A DNA stretch of 64,000 nucleotides from Bagarius yarrelli (Eukaryota; Chordata; Actinopteri; Siluriformes; Sisoridae), in the NCBI GenBank assembly GCA_005784505.1, contig VCAZ01000015.1, positions 4,706,668 through 4,770,667 on the forward strand, read 5' to 3'. The position numbers and the translations under genes were made by a program. Positions within the stretch are counted from its first letter, which is position 1. Every line of letters begins with the position of its first letter. Of the stretch, positions 1-10,541 are shown piece after piece. Under the pieces are notes generated by a model. It saw nothing but the letters and a program-made list of their open reading frames with translations. It was not told the origin of the DNA and made no database searches.

Positions 1-778
1 TGAGGTGTGTCTTTGTGTGGGACAAAATAAAACACATGGGCTTGTTCTTAAAAGCTATTAACCTTATCTTTTTAATTCATTCTTGAATTTCACACAGTTT
101 GTTATGTTACAGAAAAACCACAAAAAAGCATAAAGCTATCTGTTTTGTGGATGTCAGAAAGCACAGCGTTACCCTGGAGCTAGAGGAATTTCTACTTTTA
201 ATTAACTTTAATAATTCAATTATATATCGCTTTGTTTTAGTTTTATCTCTAATACACTTTTAAAATACCTGAACAGGCTGAACTTAAAGCCCAAAGACAT
301 GCCACACACAAACACACACATACAGCTGGGGGGGCAAAATCAATCAAATTTCCATTTTAGGTTCCACATTGTTCTGCACGTTGTCCCAGATTAACACGAC
401 CTGTTATTAGAACGAGTTGACCGAGCGGTCATGAAAAGAGAACACTGCTAAAAACAAACAGTTAATTTGGCACAAAGGTGTAATAGGATGAATTCCCACC
501 AGAGCAAGAGTCCATTGTCTGGCTGGAATTAAGTGTGGCGGGTCATGTGTCACTGACCCTCATGCCATTCAACAACACACTAACACACACTTGCATTAGA
601 CGCTGCATGACAAGAGGTCAAATGCACTAAGGCGTCTAAACCACATTACATCTCCCCTTTTCTCTCTTCTACACACACTGACACACTCTTCAGTTTAAAT
701 CTATTTACCAAACAAAGAAAGGTAAAAGAATACCTGTGTGTGTTACATGCTCTTTTCTTTGCTAAATTAATAATGAAG
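1..778. other. Non-coding, no recognised element
   Basis: AT-rich sequence without a repeat I recognise. The part from about 390 to 640 is more complex and less repetitive than the rest and could be a weakly conserved block, but no specific motif supports that. I see no exon, promoter or transposon here. Confidence 0.4.
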
Positions 779-868
779 CTGGTGGAAGCTGTAGCAGCGA
801 ATCACGCTGACATTCTGAAGAACTGCTCTGTGACACCTGAGACTCTGAGTTTAATAAGACAAGGACTG
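779..868 (+). CDS. Candidate 90-nt internal exon, unknown product
   Basis: Seen: a 30-codon segment, open in one frame, lies between an AG (777-778) preceded by the pyrimidine run 'ctcttttcttt' and the donor CTG|GTGAGT (GT at 869-870). Its length is an exact multiple of three, so it is phase 0 at both ends. The encoded peptide begins LVEAVAANHADIL, ends SLIRQGL and has a balanced, helix-like composition unlike the low-complexity frames nearby. I do not recognise the family. The AG is about 15 bases past the pyrimidine run, which weakens the acceptor. It could be chance, a pseudo-exon or a lineage-specific exon; no partner exon was identified. Confidence 0.28.
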
Positions 869-1008
869 GTGAGTTTCAGCGGGTGTCACCTGCTTCATCC
901 CAACAGCTCTGTTTTGTCTCATCCATTCCTGAGTTACATGTTATAGTATACACTAGTCCACAACTCAGAATTATTATACCAACTTATAGTAAAGCTTTCA
1001 AGTAAATA

Positions 1009-1218
1009 CTAACTAGCGTTACAGTAAACATTAATTTACTAACATTACGGTATACACTGATTTACTAACATTACAGTAAACCCTAATTTACTAACATTAC
1101 AGTAAACACACATTTACTAACATTACGGTAAACACTAATTTACCAGCATTACGGTAAACACTAATTTACTAACATTACGGTAAACGCTAATTTACTAACA
1201 TTACGGTAAACACAAATC
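1009..1218. repeat. 26-bp minisatellite, about 8 units
   Basis: Tandem copies of a 26-bp unit of the form 'ctaacattacggtaaacact' plus 'aattta', with a few substitutions per unit and one variant unit starting 'ccagcattacgg'. Decayed echoes ('aaaattacggtaaacaa') occur near 1790, so the array was probably once longer. Confidence 0.85.
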
Positions 1219-1402
1219 TGCAAACTAACATTATCCCAAAACTACCAATACAGTACACAGAAATTAACAAATTAACTAGCATTACAGAAAATTTGAATAA
1301 ACATTAATTCACAAACTACTAAAACAACTGAATAAATATCTAACTAACAACTTCACAGCAATCACTTATTCGTAAAGTAATAGTAAGCAATGATCTGTGT
1401 TA
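1219..1402. other. AT-rich spacer
   Basis: Diverged sequence still showing scattered 'actaac/attacag' words from the neighbouring minisatellite. Nothing else seen. Confidence 0.4.
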
Positions 1403-1588
1403 ACATTTACATTTCTGACATTTTGGCGGACGCGCTTATACAGAGCTACTTACATTAATCCCTTTTATACAACTCAGCAATTGGGGGTTTGCTCAGGTGT
1501 CCAGCAGAGGTAACTTGGTGGTGCTAGGAATCTAACCCAGATCTTCAAATTAGCTGTCAAAAATCTTAACCACTGCGCTACCACTTGT
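1403..1588 (-). mobile_element. tRNA-derived SINE, full-length but diverged
   Basis: In reverse complement the copy starts with a tRNA-like head ('gtggtagcgcagtggttaag'), passes a middle 'gctgctgg/ggtgct' region and ends with the family tail, present on the plus strand as 'acatttacatttctgacatt' followed by 'ttggcggacgcgcttatacag'-like sequence. The same head and tail recur at 40921, 41132, 45862, 48901 and 49331. A SINE is made by RNA polymerase III from an internal promoter and mobilised by a partner LINE; this copy is too mutated to be active. Confidence 0.75.
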
Positions 1589-2114
1589 TCTTAGACCATA
1601 TAAGCAGCAAGTTTAGAAGAATAGCCGGTTAGTGACGAGACTGGTCCAATGTCAAGACATTCATTGAGGTCCAGACTGCAGTTCTCCATGGGCCTTGTAC
1701 ATATTTTACCAACTTTTCCTTATTGAAATGAACTAGACGTCTTTAGTCTACTAATGCACTAGAATTATAGTAAATGCTGAACAACAAACTAAAATTACGG
1801 TAAACAAAAGTTATAAACCAAAGTGAACAGATCAAGAATCAAGTTTAGTGGTAAAACCATAGCAAAACAACTAATAACGCTAACTTCTAAACTCGAAAGC
1901 ATTAGTATAAACATGCTAGCAATGCCGTAGGATTAAACCCAGAAAATTGTATTATGTTTACATTTATGCTATCTAATTTAACAGTCACATAAATGTGTCA
2001 TTAACATTGATACACAACATAGCTGAAAGCACCAAAGATAAAATAAATGAAGCATTTTCAGGACATTCCTGATTGACACGCTTGTCCTTTTCCCCTCTCC
2101 TTCTCCTCAATTTT
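1589..2114. other. Non-coding AT-rich stretch
   Basis: No exon, transposon or strong regulatory signature seen. It contains a few degenerate copies of the 26-bp minisatellite word near 1740-1800. Confidence 0.4.
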
Positions 2115-2278
2115 GGCTTGGCTCAAAGTCGTTGCCTTAATTTAGTGAGCGGCGCTTGGGGCCTGAGAGCCTCTGGCACACAGAGTGTTAATTACAGAGC
2201 GGCCAACCGACAGATGCACTGCGTGTGTGTCTCGTAAAAACATCTGATACTTTTGCTTAAGGCCACAGATACTGTGAA
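2115..2278. promoter_or_regulatory. Possible conserved noncoding block
   Basis: A complex, repeat-free stretch with mixed base composition ('gagcggcgcttggggcctga', 'gttaattacagagcggccaa') stands out from AT-rich surroundings. It includes a TTAATTA homeodomain-type core. The call rests on sequence texture only; no alignment was possible. Confidence 0.22.
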
Positions 2279-2289
2279 ATGGAGAGAAT

Positions 2290-2340
<51 letters not shown>

Positions 2341-2352
2341 TGAGAGAGAGAA
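2279..2352. repeat. (GA)n microsatellite
   Basis: Near-perfect GA dinucleotide tract with occasional AA and GT interruptions. The open frames on both strands here are products of the repeat. Confidence 0.95.
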
Positions 2353-2818
2353 CACATACAATCTGGTGACTGAATTCAGCATTCGTTTAACATACAGCTG
2401 CAAAATGTTTGTCTGTGCTTTTCATCTTAAATGCTTAACGCAAACGTGGCAAATTATTAGTGTTTCCCCGATGTGTTAAAATAACAACAGCTGGACAATA
2501 GTGTGAGTGTTTTACACTTCATGATCAGAGACAGTGCTTATGAGACAGAGTGACAACTTATTTTAAAGGAAAGTAACTTATTCCTTTGTCAAAAACTCAC
2601 CGGCATATTTCCGAATTGACAAGACCAATGCTAGATAAAAATGTTATCTTAGATGTCTTTAACACTGTTGTTTAGCATTGAAGTAATAGAATAAAGTTAT
2701 ACTAGAAAATAATTCAATTCATTCAATCAGTATAGCAAGACGTCCCATTTGGTGTCAACTGAACGTCTGAACAAAATCTATCAATAACACAGTTGATTTT
2801 AATGTTGCTAATATGTAG
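2353..2818. other. Non-coding spacer
   Basis: No transposon recognised. A minus-strand splice-like segment at 2601-2664 was considered and not accepted. Confidence 0.35.
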
Positions 2819-2940
2819 AATCAAATCTCATAAAACCAGCAGCTATGATGAAGCGTTCGAGCTCAGGACAGTCACTAAAAATTCCCCAAATTCACTAAAT
2901 CTACCAACAGACACTAAGTTGGTAGAGCAAGTGGAAGAGA
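2819..2940 (+). CDS. Candidate internal exon, 40 codons, unknown product
   Basis: Seen: acceptor AG at 2817-2818 after a T-rich stretch with a 'gctaat' branch-like word, an open frame of 40 codons from 2820, and a strong donor GTAAGTATG at 2941. The segment starts with one leftover base and ends with one, so it is not length-neutral. The peptide starts IKSHKTSSYDEAFELRTVTK and ends KLVEQVEE; it is hydrophilic and not low-complexity. The (GTAT)n run after the donor weakens the case, because repeat DNA can mimic GTATGT donors. No family recognised. Confidence 0.25.
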
Positions 2941-2964
2941 GTAAGTATGTATGTATGTATGAGT
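2941..2964. repeat. Short (GTAT)n tract
   Basis: About five GTAT/GTAA tetranucleotide units directly following the candidate splice donor. Confidence 0.8.
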
Positions 2965-3339
2965 CTGTGTCTCCGTTAATTGATTGGACGATAGGTGGGC
3001 GGGACAGAGTGTGTGTATGCCCTCGAGCGCTGGGAGCCGAATTAAAACTTCAATCCCGCTGCATAGGACTCAATTTCATCCCTGAGATAACATTATCCAA
3101 ATGAGGTGGAAACAGGACTCTGTATTACACACAGTGTGCAAAAGTGTGCACTCCATTTCTCCTATCATAGAGCCAGTGCTGGGTTAGAGAACTGGCTAGT
3201 AGTTGTGTGCATTTTATTCAGGAAATACTGTGTACTTTATTTACAACTAACCTGGGATACAGCATTTGTACTACTATTTGTACTACCACTGCACTACTAT
3301 TTCCCAGATACAATATTACAATTTCAGTCAATTTTGATG

Positions 3340-3665
3340 CAATAACTCTACTAGGACTAATAAATACAGAAGCCATTCTTGGTTTACTAGAAACAGCAGG
3401 TAGACAGTACTACACCTCTCTTACTTAATAAAAGGCCCACCTCCTCGACTAGGATTGACACTCAAAGATACCATGTCTATTTCACTTGGGCTAACAGGCA
3501 CAAAAAGCCACTCCTCCTTTACTGTAACAGACAGAATCAAAGGCACTTCCAGGGAATGAATGAATCAACTGCCATGCTTCCTTTGCTAGTACTGACAGGT
3601 ACAGTAGAAACAAACCGCTTAACTGGGAATTATTGGCACAGAAGCCCTGATTCTTTTACTGGAAA
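3340..3665. repeat. Degenerate ~68-bp tandem repeat, about 5 units
   Basis: Successive segments share the order 'acttgggctaa', 'caggcacaaaaagccact', 'cctttactgtaacagacag'. Recognisable landmarks lie near 3367 ('acagaagccatt'), 3500 ('acaaaaagccac') and 3639 ('acagaagccctg'), with intermediate, more decayed units. An old minisatellite fits best; related words may extend upstream to about 3180. Confidence 0.45.
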
Positions 3666-4959
3666 AATATTTATATAATATTATTTAGAGCAGTTTTAAT
3701 GTTATAGGACACATCATTTTAATGTAAACTCACTCATTTGACAAAATCGAAGCTGAATCGTTGAATAGGCCACAGAGCTGTTGATTTCTGGTCAGTAGAT
3801 GTTTCTAGAACAGCAGCTCTGAAAGTGGCTTAGCCACAAATTACAGATTGTCTCGCTATGTTTTTAGGAGTATTATTTTAATATTTTTTATTATCACAGT
3901 AATTGCTCACCACATGAGAGGTAACCACATGAGTGAGTTTATGAAGCACACAAATGGATTAAAATCCTTTACTGTTGGTGAAGTTTTCTGTGTTAAATGT
4001 TTATTTAGCGTTATCAAAAGGAGCCGCTAGTATCAGTGCTTTAAAACAGTTAGAAGTAAAGCTGTAGCGGACATCATTAGTACTAGTAAACACTATGTGG
4101 TTTCTAGACAAGCTGTGTTTAATTATTTAATATATAGAAAAAAGAGGCTTGTTTGTAAAGTAGACACAGGAGACAACATGAAACTACGAAGAATATAAAA
4201 AGTATATACCCCCTCGTTTAAATCAGATTTTTGTGTTGTAAATATGAAACTTAAAATAAATCTTTTTAGGATATAATTTTCTTCACCCTTAATGTGATTA
4301 AAAAAAACAACCAAAACTTTTAGCTGAAAATATCACAAATCACAAGCACAAAAATGTGTAATTTTAACAATTTGTTGTACACTTTTCATATTCACTCTGT
4401 AAATGGCTAAATAGTGTAATGTGTCATTATTTAATTAAAAAAAACCGTAATTGATGGAGATATTAGCTGCAGTAGCTTAAGAAACCTTGTGGCACCATTA
4501 AAAGCTATCAGTGTTCCAGTCACAAGACTGATCCATAACTAATAGAAATAAGAGTACCATTTCACTCACTGTTACAGCCAAGCCGCTACACGCAGCTGCA
4601 CACGTTTCCTTTCACAGCAGCCATGACTGCTAGCATTCTTTCGTTTAAAGCGCTGAAACACAAACTCACTGTGTCTTTAACCTCCAGTAAGGCTATTAAG
4701 ACAGACTCCCCACATTGTTCACATTAGGGTTTTACAGCATTAATGGAAGCGGGAAGAGCATATCGCAAATGTATCTAAGAAAACAACCAATGTTTAGTTT
4801 GATCATGTATGAATATTGCTTGGTCATAGAGACAGTTGGTACTAAGATATTGCACAAATGTGGTTTTGTGTATAAATTATTTGCAAGTCGTCACTGATAG
4901 TGTGATGTAAACATATGTAAAGACGCTTTGTGGCTGGCCTAAACAATCAATTTTCACTC
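3666..4959. other. 1.3 kb of non-coding sequence
   Basis: AT-rich, with poly-A/T runs and no recognised transposon, exon pair or RNA gene. Short open frames here use AT-rich codons and resemble no protein. Confidence 0.45.
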
Positions 4960-5412
4960 ACTAACTGTCTGTCTGAGTGTGATTACCAGAAAGAACTGAC
5001 TGACTGACTGTATGACCATATGACTGAATATCTAACTGTATACACTGTCTGACTGACTGTACGGCCAGCAGACTGACAAGCTGACTGAATGTCTGACTGA
5101 CTTTATGACTGTCTGACTGACCATCTGACTAAATGTCTGACTGACTGTATAAACTGTCTGAATGACGGCATGACCATCTGACTGACAATCTGACTGAATG
5201 TCTGACTGGATGTAGAAACTGTATGAACTGTCTGGCTGACTGTATGACCGATTGACTGACAATCTGACCGAATGTCTGACTGAAAGTAGAAACTGTATAA
5301 TCTGTCTGACTGACTGTATGACCGATTGTCTTACAATCTGACTGAATGTAAAAACTGTATAAAGTGTCGGACTGACTGTCGCTTAGTAGAAGTGACTGAC
5401 AGGCTGAATGAC
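4960..5412. repeat. CTGA-based satellite with ~74-bp higher-order unit
   Basis: The base repeat is the tetranucleotide CTGA/ACTG. It is organised into longer units of about 74 bp of the form 'actgtctgaatgacggcatg' ... 'caatctgactgaatg' ... 'gtagaaactgtatga', best seen at 5150-5370, where two to three units align with point changes and one internal deletion. Confidence 0.8.
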
Positions 5413-6035
5413 TGAACTAGTGTGACAAAAGTTTTTTAGCCAATGACATACTTTTAGATTTCACAACCCTTTTGCTATGACCAGTTTTGTCATTAAAATA
5501 AGTTGTTGAGATAATTGTTCAGCTAATTCAAATTCAAATGAAAACCTCAAATCCAATGGCTGAACAATGACTAAATTATGTGTATAATGTGTGTAATAAA
5601 ATTCACTGTTTACTTTTTAGTCATTCTTCCATGAAATAACCACATTGTATCCATATTGTACATATTATTAAAAAAGAAAATTAAAGTATCCTGTAAAAAA
5701 TTAGAGCAAAAAATGTCACATTTTATCATAAAAATTTTTATCATAAAATTCTTCTTTTTCTTCTTCTTCTTCTTTGAAATGACATGTTTATGTCTTATAC
5801 TTGGTTTATTTGTGTTCATATTCAGTTAAATGAAATACACGGTTCTAGGTAACGGCTCAGGTGTGTATATAATGATGTTAGGTTCTCAATTTTAAATCGA
5901 GTGCTTGATTTTAGATTTTTCTTTTTGTCATAATCTGGCAAAAAAAACAAACATCTTAATTAAATCCCTAAATTTAGCACTAAATGGTAGGTAAATGCCA
6001 GGTTAAAAGCGAAGCCTGAAAATGATTAGGGTTTG
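5413..6035. other. Non-coding AT-rich sequence
   Basis: Contains a (TTC)n run at about 5755-5774 and several A/T homopolymers. Nothing else recognised. Confidence 0.45.
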
Positions 6036-6270
6036 GAGCAGTGTTTTTGTGTCAGTAAGGTGATAAGGGTTTTGTTGTCATCGTGCCCGGAGGCTCTGCA
6101 GTTTCACTAACACGTCACAGGAAACTTAGTCGTCCAGTGATGATATCTCGAGCTCGTAGTGCTGTTTGCCTTCTGGCGCGCCACACAAACAGTGTGAATG
6201 GAGAACAAGCAATCTGAGCCGGGCCCAAAACCGAGCCACCGAATGAACCACCCAGAAACTTTACAACCAT
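6036..6270. promoter_or_regulatory. Possible conserved noncoding block
   Basis: A repeat-poor block of higher GC ('cgtgcccggaggctctgcag', 'gccttctggcgcgccacaca', 'gagccgggcccaaaaccgag') in AT-rich DNA, with several CpG dinucleotides. It could be an enhancer or a small CpG-bearing promoter; no start site was identified. Confidence 0.22.
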
Positions 6271-6529
6271 GAAGCCCAGCTTTGTTTTATTGTACAGCCG
6301 AAAATGTTATAGAGCTGAAAAGACAAAACAATTAAAGTGTTTGTGTGGCTGAAAGATACCTATATATGTCATTTACTATTTACAATAAATGTTTTTAAAT
6401 GCATTATTAAAGTATAAACATTGTACTGAGGAAGAAACTGAGGAAGACACAGTGAAGGAAAACAGAGGAAAAAAACGGAGAGACAGATAAAAAAATACAC
6501 AGAAAATAGTGGACACAGGGGGCAGAAGA

Positions 6530-6538
6530 GAGAGAACA

Positions 6539-6588
<50 letters not shown>
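6530..6588. repeat. (GA)n microsatellite
   Basis: GA dinucleotide run with minor interruptions. Confidence 0.95.
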
Positions 6589-6589
<1 letters not shown>

Positions 6590-7170
6590 AGGTAGCTGGT
6601 AACAAAATCTGGCTGCTATGTTACTGAGTGAGAAAGGTGATCTGAGTCAAAGCGTTTCAGCTCTGCTCATGATCAATCATATGGGACATGATTTCCCCCA
6701 GGACACTGTCCTACCTCCATCACTGCTGTCTCACTATCACACTCATCAACCTCTCTTTCTCTCTGTTTCCATCTCCATGTCTTTTACCTTTTCGTTCATA
6801 TACTTCTGATGAATAAAACAGTGACTTTCTAAAGCACAACGCCGGGTCTTCCTAACCTCTTTCACAGCAGTTTACCAACATATACCATAAAACCAGTTTT
6901 CGCTTACAGATATTAAATTAACCTAGTTTTCCTTTTGATTTTCTTAATAAATTCAAAATCTCTTTATGTGGAACATCATGCAAGTTCCTGTGAAGAAGTA
7001 CAGATAAAGTGTGTTCATATGAACTGGTGACTTTGTTTAATTATTTTGTAAGGAACTGTAAATAGTCTGCCATTTTGTCTTATAATGAAATGTGCATTAT
7101 TACCCGGTTAGGATTTTATTAAAAATGCTCAATTTTTATTGTAATTAAAATGTTATTTTTAAAATTAACG

Positions 7171-7201
<31 letters not shown>

Positions 7202-7210
7202 GTTGTTATT
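7171..7210. repeat. (TTA)n microsatellite
   Basis: About ten TTA units followed by TTG variants. Confidence 0.95.
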
Positions 7211-7510
7211 TAATTTGGTCACGGTCTGATCTCTTGTTTTTGTTGTACTGTTTTTCTTACCCCATTACTGATTTTAGGAGCGATAAAGTTTCAGCCCCGG
7301 CTTGTTTACCTGCACTGATGGATAGGTGTGGAAACTGAGAAAACACAAGCAGGAGGAGGCGGAGACACGCACGAGTGAAAGGGAGGAGAGACAGCTGATC
7401 GGAGGGAAGGAGAGACAGATGAGAACGGAGGACAAATGACACAGAGAGTTAAAGGGCAAAAGGGGAAGTTGGATTAATTACTCTCCCTTTAGAACTACAG
7501 CTCTAAGCTT

Positions 7511-7730
7511 TACCAAGCAGCTTCTCTCTCTCTATCTCTCTCTTTCTCTCTCCCTCTTTCTCTCTCTCTCTCTTACTGTATTTCTTTCCTTATTTCCCAT
7601 TTTCACACCGTCTGTCTGTCTTTTCTGTCTTATACCTCATGGTGTGTTTCTAACTATCTGCCTGTCTCTTTCTATCTCTGTCTCTCTCCCTCTCTCTCTG
7701 CCCTCCCCTACCCTCTCTCACTCTAGCCCA
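7511..7730. repeat. CT-rich low-complexity tract
   Basis: Imperfect (TC)n and (TCTT)n runs at 7521-7575 and 7655-7722 separated by T-rich sequence. Confidence 0.85.
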
Positions 7731-7845
7731 CCTGGATGTCTGTATTTGCTATGTTTTGGAAAGCTCTGTGTCCCTCATGCTTGTTCTTACCTGTCCGAGA
7801 CAAACATTCGACCATGGCAGGTAGCGCAGGAGCTTTGGAGCACAC

Positions 7846-7856
7846 ACAGACGCAAG

Positions 7857-7897
<41 letters not shown>

Positions 7898-7922
7898 ACA
7901 CACACACACAGACACACACACA
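7846..7922. repeat. (CA)n microsatellite
   Basis: Long CA dinucleotide run with a few interruptions. A shorter CA run follows at 8049-8081. Confidence 0.95.
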
Positions 7923-8189
7923 CCTCACGCTAAGCAAACCTTCACCAGGTGTGCACGCACACAGCCCAGTCTCCATCAGCGGCCTGTCACGCAGAAAATG
8001 TTTATCCAATTTGTCAAGATAATCTTACCTCAAACAAGGCCTGGGCCTAGACACACACACAAACACACACACACACACACATAGAAAAATTATGTTGTGT
8101 CAGTGGTCTGCTAAAGCATTTCTGTCTTCCAATTAATGCTGATTATTAATCTATACATTTATTTATAATTTATAATTATTTTTGAGACA

Positions 8190-8425
8190 GTCCTCTACAC
8201 TCTAGTATTAGTGAGTTCAAACACTAATGTTGAGTGAGGAGGTCTGGGGTTTAGTCTGTGTTCTGGTTTATCCCACATGTATTCAGTGGGGTTGCGTCAA
8301 AGTCAGGGCTCTGTGCAGGACACTCAAGTTCTTTTACACCAACACACCAGGGGCTTTTTAGTTCAAGTGAGGAGAAATTATACTGATTCTGCATGTAGAG
8401 ACATCCTAGACAACTGTCAACAATA
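8190..8425 (+). mobile_element. Tc1-like nonautonomous transposon remnant
   Basis: The core 'cagtggggttgcgtcaaagt', 'cagggctctgtgcaggacac', 'tcaagttcttttacaccaac' matches what I know of a very abundant Tc1-related teleost repeat. Both ends are eroded and no inverted terminal repeat or TA duplication can be made out. It encodes nothing intact. Confidence 0.55.
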
Positions 8426-9585
8426 TATTTCTAATTTATTTATTTGGCTTTCTTGAAGACGTCACTTTAACTAGAAAATAAATCTCAAGCCATTTTGCAT
8501 GAATTACATCTCCCAGACCAGATACACACACACATATATATACAGTGCACATATACATGCCAGATCAAGGAATAAAAATCTTCTGTAATGAAGCTTTTGA
8601 TTGGCTATGCTGTGGATTACTCTAACCGGATTTCCTCTGTAATATTAACCACTGCTTAACAATTTATAAACTGTGAATTTAAAGACATTAATTTTTGCTT
8701 TATAAATAGCACAAACATCTAAACTGATGCTTAGTTTAATTAGGCCGCTGTGACAGCATTTATGAAGTCTGTGTGAGGAAAATAACAAACAAATACTGGA
8801 AATGTAATATTCCAATACGTGAACTTGAGAGTCATGTATTGATTTGTGTTTACTACTTTTTTACTGATTTCCACTACTGCCAGGCATTTCTTAGCATACT
8901 TTATATGCAGTAGCTCAACTAGCTGAATAACTATTAAGAGTAGCAAGTTTATCAAGATCCTAGTTTAGCTGTAATCAAGTCAAGTACACCATGACTCAGC
9001 AAAACAATAAGTAACTAAAAATAACTATAAATCTGAAATGATTTTTCTGCAATTGTTCCTGATTAAGGGGGACAGAACAAAACACACCAAATTATTATAT
9101 TTTTAAGCTATGAATTTATTGTGACATAAAACTTTAACCAAGTTAAGAAACGAGCTTGTTCATTAACTGGCTTAAATCCAACAGGATTCTAAGGTAGCTG
9201 AAATATTAAGATTTTTGGACAACTTCTTATTAAGGTGTGTGTTCAAATCCCACTATTGTAAACCCTTGAATCTTTAAGGTTAATTAAGGTCAATAATTTA
9301 CAAATAGTCAGGTGTACAAAAATATACATATTTTAAAGGAAGCTCATTAAAGGAATGATCCAGTGTGTGCTTTCTAGTTATAAAGCTAATTTAGCTAACA
9401 AATAATGGAGTTTATAAACACCAATTTAGCATTGTATACTAAATACACCTGTACATGAAATCCTGCTTTTACATTCAAGGGTGAAATAAAAAAAATAAAA
9501 AAATAGACACATGAAGTAAAATATAGTTTTTAATGCAAAACCACTTGTGGCAGAACTCTGTAAGAGTGTGTGTGTGTTAATGTTG
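8426..9585. other. 1.1 kb of non-coding AT-rich sequence
   Basis: No exon, transposon or array recognised beyond a short CA/TA run at 8525-8542. Confidence 0.45.
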
Positions 9586-9800
9586 AGTCAAGCAAACAGT
9601 TTAAAAGCCAGGGAAATAGGACCCCTTTGCGCAATCAGGTGAAAAATCGCCATCAAACAACACCTAAACCCTGATAAGGAAAGCCAGAGTCAATAACGAA
9701 TTCCTCCTAATGGATAAATCACTGAGGAACGAGACCAAACACAAGGCTTCACCTCCACATGACTTCACTGCACACGCAACACTGACAACATTTTCCACTC
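9586..9800. promoter_or_regulatory. Possible conserved noncoding block
   Basis: Complex, homopolymer-free sequence including 'caatcaggtgaaaaatcgcc', an E-box-like CAGGTG and the word 'cctccacatgacttcactgc'. The texture resembles vertebrate enhancers. Inference only. Confidence 0.22.
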
Positions 9801-10015
9801 AGCTGAGCAATGAGTAAAGCACACAGAGTTTATCGTCCAAATTTTTTAATCCGATGCTTAAATCTGTTAGAAAAAAAGTTCCAGTTCATACTTTACTGTC
9901 ATGTTCCTCAGAAAAACATTTTCCATAAAAAAAATAAAATTCTTCAACGTTACACTGCTGCACCATAGTCCTACAACATATGTTTATGCCGGAGAATGTT
10001 ACCTGATGACTTGAC

Positions 10016-10150
10016 AGAATACCCTGCCAGAAAAAAAAGTCTACTGGCAGGGCACTCTGTTTCAAGGGCCAAGGGAAAGGGCTAGGCGTAAGGGTAGGCA
10101 TAGGGTTAGGGGTATAAAATAGAATTGGGATTGTGCCTTTGGCATATTCA
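10016..10150. mobile_element. Possible nonautonomous DNA-element fragment with hairpin
   Basis: A perfect 9-bp inverted repeat, CCCTGCCAG / CTGGCAGGG, encloses 13 bases at about 10022-10052. Next comes a run of GGG-spaced words ('gggccaagggaaagggctag', 'gtaggcatagggttagggg'). Similar G-spaced repeats occur in fish transposon fragments, but I cannot assign a family. Confidence 0.25.
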
Positions 10151-10222
10151 CATGGCCAATTATTAGGCACTGTGATCAGTTTTCTCTCCGTTTAAAGGTT
10201 TCAAACACTTACCGGTACTTAC

Positions 10223-10337
10223 CTGCTTCTTGTACGATGACCAATAAACCAAGAACCAATAGGAGCGCCGAACTTAATGATGCAATGAGTGCGAAAACGT
10301 TGACGTGGACGTTTCTTTTAGTTATTTTTTTGTACAT
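10223..10337 (-). CDS. Candidate first coding exon: signal peptide or signal-anchor
   Basis: Seen: on the minus strand an ATG at 10337 opens 38 codons plus one base, ending at CAG|GTAAGT (GT at 10222-10221). A second GTAAGT donor lies 11 bases further on, so donors are in tandem. The peptide starts MYKKITKRNVHV (basic) and continues with a hydrophobic stretch of about 21 residues (VFALIASLSSALLLVLGLLV), then IVQEA. That is the shape of a signal peptide or type II membrane anchor. The exon is CpG-rich for this window. A TATA box lies about 65 bp upstream. Known: leader exons often end in phase 1, as here. Inferred: a membrane or secreted protein gene starting here and running towards position 1 and beyond. 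Later exons were not identified and the family is unknown. A chance open frame is the alternative. Confidence 0.42.
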
Positions 10338-10400
10338 TTCCCACAGTGAGATGCAACCGCAACACAATTTACAACATTGATAAGAAAAAAACTCAGCCTA

Positions 10401-10407
10401 TTTTATA
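10401..10407 (-). promoter_or_regulatory. TATA box for the candidate exon at 10223-10337
   Basis: Minus-strand TATAAAA, followed by 'taggctgag'. A start site 25-30 bases downstream would fall near 10372-10378, leaving a 5' leader of about 40 nt before the ATG at 10337. In AT-rich DNA a TATAAAA word alone is weak evidence; its spacing to the ATG is what supports it. Confidence 0.35.
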
Positions 10408-10535
10408 AAAAAGCGTTCGCTCTGTATATTTCATACATGTCCAATAGCTGAAATATGCTAATAAATACAAAAACAACAGTATACAAAAAGCAGAAAAGAA
10501 ACACACAGCAGCACCATGCTTTGATTCGTATAACA

Positions 10536-10541
10536 CCGCCC
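10536..10541 (-). promoter_or_regulatory. GC box (GGGCGG) upstream of TATA
   Basis: Minus-strand GGGCGG in 'actgtgggcggtgttatacg', about 130 bp upstream of the TATA box. It is a typical Sp1-family site and uncommon in this AT-rich window. Confidence 0.25.

Noticed and set aside
2142..2479. Open frames on both strands rich in Ser/Leu or Arg/Glu
   Set aside because: They are translations of the (GA)n repeat.
2601..2664. Minus-strand 64-nt segment between an AG and a GTGAGT donor, in a phase that would fit the leader exon at 10223-10337
   Set aside because: The acceptor lacks a pyrimidine tract, the sequence is AT-rich, and phase agreement has a one-in-three chance. Not enough to call an exon.
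7644..8084. 146-codon open frame and overlapping frames
   Set aside because: Mostly (CA)n and (CT)n translated into Thr-His and Leu-Ser runs.
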